Positions 15,409-22,422 of a stretch of DNA of 64,000 nt are shown here, piece after piece. The stretch lies in NCBI RefSeq assembly GCF_019402665.1, contig NZ_VSST01000056.1, forward strand, positions 62,001 to 126,000, given 5' to 3'. Below the pieces are notes generated by a model. It was not told the DNA's origin. It made no database searches and saw nothing but the letters and a program-made list of their open reading frames with translations. Numbering within the stretch: the stretch's first letter is position 1; each line of letters starts with the position of its first letter. The translations under genes were made by a program, and so were the position numbers. This stretch comes from Bradyrhizobium canariense. GTDB lineage: Bacteria; Pseudomonadota; Alphaproteobacteria; Rhizobiales; Xanthobacteraceae.

Positions 15409-15602
15409 TCCCCCAGCCTTCCAGCGCTATCAAACCGCAACCAGGGTGCGACGGCAAGTCTGGCTTCCATGCGGAGCGGCCTACTTTGCTTTCGCGAGTG
15501 GCCTGTTCGGCCAATAGCGAAGATCGTCGCTGCGATGAGAAGATATCCCGCGGCTTCTTCCAGGCGACCAGAGCCTAGTTCCTGCGAAACAATTGCGCGC
15601 AT
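15405..15602 (-). CDS. Small membrane protein, first of coupled trio
   Basis: A 65-residue protein from the ATG at 15602 (longer starts are possible up to 15677). MRAIVSQELGSGRLEEAAGY leads into one hydrophobic helix (LLIAATIFAIG), followed by a basic tail. It is divergent from the serine recombinase gene, whose start at 15654 lies 51 bases away. Support is moderate: coupling to the next gene is clear but the ribosome site is weak. Confidence 0.4.
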   Translation of the reverse strand: MRAIVSQELGSGRLEEAAGYLLIAATIFAIGRTGHSRKQSRPLRMEARLAVAPWLRFDSAGRLGD

Positions 15603-15653
15603 GACTTCGAGCCTGTACAGTTTTCCTGAGAAATCCGTACAATCACTAAGCGC

Positions 15654-16328
15654 ATGTCGGACCAAGAGAAACGCCAAAGAAAGCCCGCCATCGGCTACAC
15701 GCGGACCAGTTCGGCCGCGAACGTCGGGCCAGACAAAGATAGCGTCACTCGCCAGCGCAAGGCGATCCAGGCTTACGCCAATCGGGCCGGGTACCGCATT
15801 GTCGAGTGGTTCGACGATCCGGCTATCGCGGGAAGCGACACCATCGATTCCAGGCCGGGCTTTATGGCCGCCCTCGAATTGATCGCCACCAATGGCGTCC
15901 GGACAATCATTGTCGAAACAGCCAACCGCTTCGCGAGAGACTTGATCGTCCAGGAAACGGGGTGGAAGCGCCTAAACGCAGACGGTGTAACGCTGATCGC
16001 CGCTGATTCCCCCGATCAGTTCATGGACGATACTCCGACCGCCGTGCTGATCCGCCAGATCCTTGGGGCTGTTGCACAGTTTGACAAGGCAATGACCGTT
16101 GCCAAGCTGCGAGGCGCGAGAGAGCGAAAGCGCCGTCGAACGGGCGCCAAAGTAGAGGGACGTAAGAGCTGGGCTGAGCGGAAGCCAGGAATGGTCGAAG
16201 TCGCAAAGCAATTGGCGACCAAAAACCGATCTTTGCGCGATGTAGCTGCTGAACTTGCTAAGCTCGGGCATTTGAACGAGCGTGGAGCGACATTTTCTGC
16301 GTCGTCGATCAGGTCAATGCTTCGCTAG
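15654..16328 (+). CDS. Serine recombinase (resolvase/invertase family)
   Basis: A 224-residue serine recombinase. The catalytic Ser is in GYTRTSSAANVG (residue 19 or 20), followed by the family's DSVTRQRKAIQAYANRAGY. The second active-site segment is ETANRFARDLIVQETGW with the conserved Arg pair, and the E-helix region is GAVAQFDKAMTVAKLRGARE. The C-terminal part (residues 180-224) is a short HTH (SLRDVAAELAKLGHLNERGA) that binds DNA. Size fits small resolvases, not large phage integrases. No obvious inverted res or inversion sites are adjacent. Divergent from the small membrane trio; it could have moved or inverted parts of this island. Confidence 0.9.
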   Translation: MSDQEKRQRKPAIGYTRTSSAANVGPDKDSVTRQRKAIQAYANRAGYRIVEWFDDPAIAGSDTIDSRPGFMAALELIATNGVRTIIVETANRFARDLIVQETGWKRLNADGVTLIAADSPDQFMDDTPTAVLIRQILGAVAQFDKAMTVAKLRGARERKRRRTGAKVEGRKSWAERKPGMVEVAKQLATKNRSLRDVAAELAKLGHLNERGATFSASSIRSMLR

Positions 16329-16362
16329 CTCAACGTCGCCAAGAGGCGGAGCGCCGGTCGTC

Positions 16363-16734
16363 TTAGTAGCCACCACTCGGCGAAACCGGAGCCGCCGATT
16401 GGGCCATCTCGCTAGAAACAATAGCTTGGCGTTCGCGCTTCACCGGAACAGAGTTCAAGAGTTTCTCCAAACGCCATGCAGGGACAACGCCGGGATCTTT
16501 CTCGAAAGCATCCGTCCCGCCAATCAGTGTGTTTACCCGGATTACGGAGCATCCAAGTTTCATCACGACGTGCTTATTACTCACGGCGTAAACGACCGCT
16601 CTGCCCGGCATTTCTGGGATTGGGACTGAGACGAATGCACCGGTTCCTCCCGCTTGTTTGCCGGCCTTTGCCTCTTCGACAGATCGATAGAGGTAAAATG
16701 TAGCATCAAGTAACTGCGGCGGAATCCTAGGCAT
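16363..16734 (-). pseudogene. Truncated trypsin-like serine protease
   Basis: The N-terminal part resembles bacterial trypsin-like peptidases: LLDATFYLYRSVEEAKAGKQ, then the oxyanion-side GGTGAFVSVPIPEMPGR, and YAVSNKHVV with the catalytic His, then CSVIRVNT. After EKDPGVVPAW the match ends, and the region carrying the catalytic Asp and Ser is absent. What remains is about 124 residues. The break lies next to the serine recombinase gene (which ends at 16328), which suggests truncation by recombination. Confidence 0.65.
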
Positions 16735-16833
16735 TTCAGCTCCGGCCAGAACCTTGAGGCGGCAATGATCTACAACCAAACGACTGAGATGGGACAAAAC
16801 CATTACTAGGTCAAGAATAGATCTGGGCTGGCT

Positions 16834-17131
16834 TCACGCCTCGCCTTCAATCACTCTATGAACATGCGTAACGACATATCCTTTGGGCTCTCCATTGACC
16901 AGCTGCACCTCGGCATCGATGATGTATGTCGTATCTGTGAGCGGATTGGTCTGCCCTGCACCATCTGCCTCTCCGGGGCTGAAGAGGCTTAGGGAGCGGC
17001 GAAATGAAGGACGACCGCCGCATGAGGCAGAAGCCCACAGCAATCACCGCGCCGTAACGCGGGCTGGGCCATGCTCCGGCTGTAAAAAAGAGCGCAGCCA
17101 CACCGACCGGTTTGAGAGCATTTGCGGTCAT
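16834..17131 (-). pseudogene. Possible frameshifted membrane protein
   Basis: From 17131 one frame gives a hydrophobic N-terminus (KPVGVAALFFTAGAWPSPRY then GAVIAVGFCLM). After about 17000 the protein-like frame shifts to one ending TDTTYIIDAEVQLVNGEPKG and YVVTHVHRVIEGEA at 16834. The two may be halves of one gene with a frameshift, or two unrelated open frames. Weak ribosome site. Low confidence. Confidence 0.3.
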
Positions 17132-17279
17132 GACTTGCAGTATGAGCCATCTGGCGGAGTACGCTCACAAGCTCGAAATCGCGGCATTGAGCGGCCCCAT
17201 TCGCGCCAGCATAACGCGTCCTCGGTCCAGGTTTGCTCGGCGCACTCGACCTGAACATTCGGACGGACCAGTGCGCATT

Positions 17280-17918
17280 CTAGTCAGAATAATTGCCCTC
17301 GGGACTGAACGATATGCCGGCCTTGCCTGTATCATCGAAATCAATCTTAAATCGATAGGTGGTCGTTCTGGTCTCACCGGCGATTGCGTCCTGATAAGTG
17401 ATATCACCGAAGACGTAACCCGAACCCGCTTTCATAATCGGCCTGAGAAGTCGGTGCCACATCTCGCGTGATAGAATCATAGTTTTGACGAGTGTCTGAC
17501 CCGGGCCGAGATCCGAGATAAATTGATCCGCCCTCAACGTGAAATCTCCAGGACCCGCGAGGGTGATGTTATGTCCGATCCGGTGCTGCACGCGCCGCGC
17601 AGGCGTCTGTCCAAAGTTCTTTATCGTTATCCTGATATTCGGCGACCACTCATCATCGTCGTGAAGGACCTCAGCATCATGTACGTGTACATACGCACGC
17701 AGCTGCCGCTCTGCGTTTTGGTCGGCACCTTTCACGAGGCGCCATGTAGCGTACCAGAGACCAAGTGTTGCCAAGGAGAGCAACCATTCTCCAGGCTTAA
17801 TACCCAGCGGTTCCTTGAAAAGCTCGCTGTGCTCTGGAAGATAGATCATCGGGAGCCCGATGAAGAGCCAACCTCCTAGAGCAAACAACGCTATTAGAGC
17901 GATCCTATTTTCTGACAT
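17280..17918 (-). CDS. Membrane protein with periplasmic beta domain
   Basis: A 212-residue protein. ATG 17918 is chosen because GAGGGGG lies just before it. Two hydrophobic helices occur near the start (IALIALFALGGWLFIGLPMI and EWLLSLATLGLWYATWRLVK), followed by a beta-rich domain with RQLRAYVHVHDAEV, IRITIKNFGQTPARRVQHRI and RTTTYRFKIDF. The pattern of N-F-G-x-T-P-A between strands is common in bradyrhizobial membrane proteins of unknown role. It may be the leftmost gene of the element or belong to its flank. Confidence 0.7.
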   Translation of the reverse strand: MSENRIALIALFALGGWLFIGLPMIYLPEHSELFKEPLGIKPGEWLLSLATLGLWYATWRLVKGADQNAERQLRAYVHVHDAEVLHDDDEWSPNIRITIKNFGQTPARRVQHRIGHNITLAGPGDFTLRADQFISDLGPGQTLVKTMILSREMWHRLLRPIMKAGSGYVFGDITYQDAIAGETRTTTYRFKIDFDDTGKAGISFSPEGNYSD

Positions 17919-18050
17919 CGCAGCCCCCTCGTCCTTGAGGAATGCTGGCTCAACAGGGCGGCACGGGCAAGGGGGCACCTACTTGGTGCCGGCTTCTATC
18001 CATTTTAAAGTGACTCATTTCTGGCAGTACCCGGCATAGTTCCTTGTCGG

Positions 18051-18359
18051 TTATTGGCTGGGAGTTCGCCCCCCGAGTTTGCGGCTCATCTGTTCAATTT
18101 TCGCAACAAGGGCATCCCTTGAACTACGGTCGCTCTCGTTTGCTACTCGAATTGGCTCATCCCCTGCACCGGTCAGCTGAGTGGGCAGAACCCTACCGAG
18201 CAGCCCGCAAAAGACCCTGGGATCGCTCTGCGCAACCTTTTCGAGGTAGGCTTGACCTCCAACCTCGTTGAACGCGCCAAGGATTGCCTCCTTCACGGCA
18301 GCATTGACTTTGTTCGGCGTGCCCTTGGTCCGTCCGCCTGTTTTTTGTCTCGTCGCCAT
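18051..18359 (-). CDS. DUF5681-like phage protein, copy 2
   Basis: A 102-residue protein with GGAAG upstream of its ATG. The N-terminus GGRTKGTPNKVNAAVKEAIL carries the basic KGxPNK motif of DUF5681-type proteins, followed by AYLEKVAQSDPRVFCGLLGR and VLPTQLTG. It is paralogous to the gene just upstream at 18386 (shared YLEKxA...P, LLGKVLPxQxTG). These proteins lie near packaging genes in some phages, so a small-terminase-like DNA-binding role is possible but unproven. Confidence 0.65.
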   Translation of the reverse strand: MATRQKTGGRTKGTPNKVNAAVKEAILGAFNEVGGQAYLEKVAQSDPRVFCGLLGRVLPTQLTGAGDEPIRVANESDRSSRDALVAKIEQMSRKLGGRTPSQ

Positions 18360-18385
18360 CTACTTCCGCCTATTTTAGATTTTGA

Positions 18386-18694
18386 TCACAGCAATCCGGC
18401 ATCCGGCCCTTGGATGATGACCCTGATCCCGTCACCGTCTTCACCGGTCACCTGCATCGGAAGAACCTTGCCAAGTAGAGCCATGAACGCCGTCGGGTTA
18501 GCGTGAGCCTGCTTTTCCAGGTAGGCCACCATGCCACCATGGCCGCCCGCTTTTGCTGCCGCCAATAGCAGGGCGTCCTTCAGGAGCGCGGTGGTCTTGT
18601 TCGGGATGCCCTTCTTCCGGCCCTTGCCGGCGTTCGGAGGCCGGACAGCAGATCGCAGCACTCTGGTGGGCGCGAGAGACGTTGAATTACCCAT
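18386..18694 (-). CDS. DUF5681-like phage protein, copy 1
   Basis: A 102-residue protein. It contains NAGKGRKKGIPNKTTALLKD, then MVAYLEKQAHANPTAFMALL and GKVLPMQVTGEDGDGIRV. The basic GRKKGxPNK segment suggests DNA contact. Its start overlaps the end of the gene at 18687 by eight bases, and it is followed 26 bases on by a diverged paralog, so the pair arose by tandem duplication. Confidence 0.65.
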   Translation of the reverse strand: MGNSTSLAPTRVLRSAVRPPNAGKGRKKGIPNKTTALLKDALLLAAAKAGGHGGMVAYLEKQAHANPTAFMALLGKVLPMQVTGEDGDGIRVIIQGPDAGLL

Positions 18695-19226
18695 CGAGCC
18701 GTCCCTCTAGTCCGTCGAGCCGATCGGCAATGGCGAGGATGAGAGAGCGGTTTTGCTGATCCGGGGTGGATTGAGCCCATTGCGATACGGCGCTGTTGAG
18801 CTTCCGGGCCCTGCTCTCCAGGTCGGTTGCGATTCTGGACATTTCGGCCGTGGCTTTGTCGTACGCCTCAATGCTTGGCGAGGAAGCTTCGATCGCCTTG
18901 GGCATTTCGACAGGCTCCACCAGAGATACGTCAAAGCCAAGGATCTGATGCTCCCGCCTGTTTTCGGCGATGCCCTTCTGTCCCAGAGCGATCTGCTGCC
19001 ATGCACCTATCGCCCGTCGATGTTGAAGTGCCAACTGGCCGATTGCGTCGTTGAGCGGCTGGGCCGCTTGGGCTCTAGCCACCTCGGCCGCGCGCTGAGC
19101 ATCGAGCTTACGAAGTCTCATAAGGTCGTTGCGGGTATAACCGCCGATGTCTATGCCGCTCCCGAAGTGTCCGCGCAGCCGGCCAACGATCGCCTCATAT
19201 TCAGTCCGTTCAGGGTTTTGATACAT
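18687..19226 (-). CDS. Helical phage-type hypothetical protein
   Basis: A 179-residue, largely helical protein: an N-terminal basic helix region (RNDLMRLRKLDAQRAAEVAR), a long central part, and a C-terminal coiled-coil-like stretch (YDKATAEMSRIATDLESRAR, then ILAIADRLDGLEGRLDG). GAGG lies upstream of the ATG. It sits in the leftward operon between the 702-residue virion-like protein and the DUF5681-like pair. Function unknown; a structural or assembly role is inferred from position only. Confidence 0.6.
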   Translation of the reverse strand: MYQNPERTEYEAIVGRLRGHFGSGIDIGGYTRNDLMRLRKLDAQRAAEVARAQAAQPLNDAIGQLALQHRRAIGAWQQIALGQKGIAENRREHQILGFDVSLVEPVEMPKAIEASSPSIEAYDKATAEMSRIATDLESRARKLNSAVSQWAQSTPDQQNRSLILAIADRLDGLEGRLDG

Positions 19227-19439
19227 CTCAGTGCCTCGTTCCGTTAAGCGCCGTTCGCGCGATCAATGGGATGGCAGTGCCAACATTCTCACGGCCTGCC
19301 TGGATGCCAGTATCGGATATTTCCATCCATTTTCGGGAGACGCGGCAATTGACCCGAGCCGGGCAACGCTGCATCTTCAATGTCGATACGCGACATGCCA
19401 CGTTGTCCCTCGCACACGTCAAAGGCTTCGACAGATCTC

Positions 19440-19763
19440 ATGGCCCGAGAACCGATCCTCACCCGGACAGGTCTTGTGATCATTCCGGCGTTTGCCTTGT
19501 CGTTTGCAGTCATCGCTTCCGCCCGAGTTTTCGGATATGAGAACAGCGTCCTTGGAACGCTGGGTGTGCTAGTCATTACCCACGTCATCTCGGGCGTCGC
19601 TAACGCGATCCTTGAGTGGCGGCACCGTCAAGAAGCTTATTACGCAGAGCTTGACCGGATACGCCAATGGCAAGAGTCGCAGCCTGACCCATTCGGTCGA
19701 GACGCTTCCGAAGATCCGTCATCCTTAGACGATCGGATAAAAGCTCTCTTGTCAGAGCGTTGA
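19440..19763 (+). CDS. Small membrane protein opposite the operon
   Basis: A 107-residue protein with two hydrophobic segments (LVIIPAFALSFAVIASARVF and LGTLGVLVITHVISGVANAI), then a charged tail (EWRHRQEAYYAELDRIRQWQ) ending DRIKALLSER. It is the only plus-strand gene within the leftward operon, and its 3' end overlaps the 3' end of the 702-residue gene by 164 bases. The protein-like tail supports it, the ribosome site does not. It could be a superinfection-exclusion-type moron; that is speculation. Confidence 0.5.
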   Translation: MAREPILTRTGLVIIPAFALSFAVIASARVFGYENSVLGTLGVLVITHVISGVANAILEWRHRQEAYYAELDRIRQWQESQPDPFGRDASEDPSSLDDRIKALLSER

Positions 19764-21708
19764 AGCTGGGATCTTCCATCTTGCGCGTGAGGAGAGGCGC
19801 AATTTGGCTGTACGCGTCGGAGTACCGTTGTGCACGGGCACCCTCCATGATCGTCTGGGGCTTCATCCAGTCCGGTACGAACGATGCCGGGCGGGTGAAA
19901 TCAAGGTTGGACACATAGCCCATCTCGCTCGGCGTCGGCAGGATTGCTCCGACCCGCTCCCGCTTCGGCGTCGTCTGACTACCACCGATCACATTTTCGA
20001 CTTTGCCCTTACCGAGTACTTCGGACTCAAGGTCGCTGATCAATTGCTCTGCTCGTTTCTGCCCAAAGAGCAAATCCAGCTTCTGCCGCCCAGATCGGCT
20101 GAGCAGCATGTTACGTGCGGTCGTGTCCCCCCGCGTGCTATTCTCAATCACCTGCTGGATGGCATCGCGAGCGCCCTGCAGGCGGGCAGCGCGTTCCGGC
20201 GTAGATAGATTGGTCAGTTCGTGCGCGAGTTCATCATATCGAGTGTTTCGAGCGAAGGTCTTCTGCCCTTCCTCAATTTGATGGAGAAGCTCCGTGTGTT
20301 CTGCGAATTTTTCGCGCGCCTGCCGCCAGACTTTACCAGCAGGCGTCTTATCAATCTCCGAGAGCAGTTCTCCCTTCAAATTGAGCAACTCGCGCGCTAG
20401 TTCTTTATCCGGCTTGGTCTTATCGAGGGCCTGCGAAATTCGCCTGTCGAGACCCCGCTTAATGTAGTCCCAAGTCTCGGCAGTTGGATATTCCTTCTGA
20501 GGCCCACCCGTGAAGAACTTCCGGTCAATTGGCTTGCCGGAAATGCCTGAAAGCTCCTCCGCCAGATCAAATGCGCCGGCCTTTTCAAGGCGCGGCATGA
20601 GCGACTTGATTTCCTCCGTCGGCTGCACCGCCATGGTGCGGAATTGATTGTATAGCGGGTCGGCGCCGCTGCTGCGCGCCTTTTCGATGGCCCTCGTCAT
20701 GTCGGAAACCGGCACGTACGGCACTGTGTTCTGGTCCAGTGATTGCATGATGCGGTCAGCCTGCCCCGCTGCGCGCTGTCTGTAGGCGTCTCGGACTACC
20801 TGCTTGTGCGGGCCCGGTATATCCGCAAGGCCACCGGCGAGGTCCGTAGTCGATTGGTTGACGTCGGCCAGCATGCCGGATCGCCCATACCTGCGTCCTG
20901 CTTCAGCAATTGAGGCTGGAGTTTCCCCTTCTAGAGCGTTCACCAGCATGTTGCGGCCAACGGAATTGACCCCTGCGAGCTCGCCCGTATGGCGGGGCAA
21001 CCACTCCATCAATTTATTGGCTCCAGAAGAAAGAGCTTCACCGGCAATTGGGCCCGCCGCCCCTCCAGCCATGGCAAGCGGGACGGGTCCGACAAAGCCC
21101 TGGTTGAGAGGATTGTTCCCTTTCAAGACTTGATTGGCGGTCTCCAGAACGCCCATGCCCGCAGCGCCTTGATATACGCGGGCACCAAGAGATTTGCCGG
21201 CAAGACCCATCATGCGAGCACCAATCGCCGTCTGAGACAGGGGGCCGAGAGCCAAGCCGGAGCCTGCCACATCCGCTCCCATCGAGGCCAGCGGATGCTC
21301 TTCGCCGTAAAGGTGGTTTGCCTCGTCCTGGCGCGCGAGATTGGCCTGGTAGCGATCAGACCAATTTGGCTCACTGCCCGGGCGTGTCTTGCCGGTTACG
21401 AGATCGTCCAACCCCTTAGGCTTGACAAGGAGAGGCTGGATGGTGGCGCCCACCGCAGCCGTTGCCTTGTCGAACAGCGGGCCGACGACCGGAATGCTCG
21501 AAACCATGCGATTGTTGAAGCCGGAGGCATTGGCGACGTCGCCGCGAGGACGCGCGGGCGAAACATAGATCCGCTCGCTCTTGTTTTCGGCCGCAGCTTC
21601 GGCCTTGCGCTCATATTTTGCGAAGACGTCGTCATCGTTCGCAGGCACTGCCGATACGGGGGCCTTTGTACCTCGCGCATAACGATCAAAGATGCTGTCA
21701 TCGGTCAT
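19600..21708 (-). CDS. Large virion-associated/ejection-like phage protein
   Basis: A 702-residue soluble protein, the second-longest in the element's leftward operon order. The N-terminus (MTDDSIFDRYARGTK) and a repeat VFAKYERKAEAAAEN resemble the DD-x-F-xxY start of internal virion proteins from rhizobial podovirus-like prophages. Residues about 130-245 are Gly/Ala-rich and amphipathic (ASMGADVAGSGLALGPLSQT, then MGLAGKSLGARVYQGAAGMG), as in proteins ejected through membranes. The C-terminal half is charged and helical. No lysozyme or protease motif is seen. Function as ejection or core protein is inferred. Confidence 0.6.
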   Translation of the reverse strand: MTDDSIFDRYARGTKAPVSAVPANDDDVFAKYERKAEAAAENKSERIYVSPARPRGDVANASGFNNRMVSSIPVVGPLFDKATAAVGATIQPLLVKPKGLDDLVTGKTRPGSEPNWSDRYQANLARQDEANHLYGEEHPLASMGADVAGSGLALGPLSQTAIGARMMGLAGKSLGARVYQGAAGMGVLETANQVLKGNNPLNQGFVGPVPLAMAGGAAGPIAGEALSSGANKLMEWLPRHTGELAGVNSVGRNMLVNALEGETPASIAEAGRRYGRSGMLADVNQSTTDLAGGLADIPGPHKQVVRDAYRQRAAGQADRIMQSLDQNTVPYVPVSDMTRAIEKARSSGADPLYNQFRTMAVQPTEEIKSLMPRLEKAGAFDLAEELSGISGKPIDRKFFTGGPQKEYPTAETWDYIKRGLDRRISQALDKTKPDKELARELLNLKGELLSEIDKTPAGKVWRQAREKFAEHTELLHQIEEGQKTFARNTRYDELAHELTNLSTPERAARLQGARDAIQQVIENSTRGDTTARNMLLSRSGRQKLDLLFGQKRAEQLISDLESEVLGKGKVENVIGGSQTTPKRERVGAILPTPSEMGYVSNLDFTRPASFVPDWMKPQTIMEGARAQRYSDAYSQIAPLLTRKMEDPSFNALTRELLSDRLRMTDLRKRLDRMGQAATLAIGVSGQALRNKLLDGAATQGSR

Positions 21709-21717
21709 GCTTACAGT

Positions 21718-22212
21718 TCACCAGTTCTTCGCGTTACGGCGCGCGTCGGCAACTCTACGCTCACGGGCGGCCTCCTTGCGATTCCACTCCTCGTCGGAGT
21801 CGGTGTCGCGCGGAGAGTCGTCACGAGCACCCTTGCCGCCGATCGGATAGACCGGAGGGGGAGCCTTGGACTGCTGCGCTGCGACCTTGGCCGTCGCGAG
21901 CTTGTCCATGGCAATGGCGCGCTTGATTGGCGTCATCGCCATCAATTCATCCGCCATGGGGAGATCCCTGCTTAGTTCAAGAAGAACTTGGGCCGGGTTG
22001 TCGGTTTCGAGCGCGACGGACAGGATGTCGAGCGGGATGCGGCCATTATCGTCCAGTAAGGCGAGATCGGCTTTCGCCCTGCCCCACTTGTCCCCGAAGG
22101 CTTGAGATCCTGCAGCCTCAAGCGCATGGCATTTGTCGCCGAACTCTTGCCGATCGCGCTCTCGCGCCGCTTGCTCGCGGATCTTGCTTTCGGCCGAAAC
22201 GTCATCAGTCAT
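21718..22212 (-). CDS. Scaffold-like phage protein
   Basis: A 164-residue, acidic-helical protein. ATG 22212 has GGAGCGGGG upstream. It has an N-terminal charged helix (KIREQAARERDRQEFGDKCH), then LLDDNGRIPLDILSVALETD, PAQVLLELSRDLPMADELMA and TPIKRAIAMDKLA, with a disordered charged tail. The order of a helical stretch, a short conserved core and a disordered end fits scaffold proteins seen in rhizobial prophages, but no capsid gene is nearby. Its start overlaps the end of the small gene at 22205 by eight bases, so translation is coupled. Confidence 0.55.
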   Translation of the reverse strand: MTDDVSAESKIREQAARERDRQEFGDKCHALEAAGSQAFGDKWGRAKADLALLDDNGRIPLDILSVALETDNPAQVLLELSRDLPMADELMAMTPIKRAIAMDKLATAKVAAQQSKAPPPVYPIGGKGARDDSPRDTDSDEEWNRKEAARERRVADARRNAKNW

Positions 22213-22336
22213 GATGCCGCCCCGCTCCATCTGGAGGGAGCTTGTTGCGATAGTCCGCAACCTCGCCGGCAACCTTGAGCGGGCTGTCTGAAACAGCGTC
22301 CCGATAGAAGGAAGTGTCGATTTGACCGTCAGCCAT
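22205..22336 (-). CDS. Tiny coupled phage gene (43 residues)
   Basis: ATG with AAGGA upstream opens MADGQIDTSFYRDAVSDSPL, KVAGEVADYRNKLPPDGAGR and HHD. The stop overlaps the next gene's start region by eight bases (…ATGACTGA). The frame, ribosome site and overlap support a real gene. Function unknown. Confidence 0.6.
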   Translation of the reverse strand: MADGQIDTSFYRDAVSDSPLKVAGEVADYRNKLPPDGAGRHHD

Positions 22337-22422
22337 TGTTCTGTCCTTGGACCACTCGAATCTCACCGTACAATCAATTGAGCCGGAATGCAGGGAGCCT
22401 TGATCTACTTATCGGATGCGAC

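Noticed and set aside
20989..21975. 328-residue plus-strand frame opposite the 702-residue phage protein
   Set aside because: Antisense to a clearly coding frame, without a ribosome site or motif.
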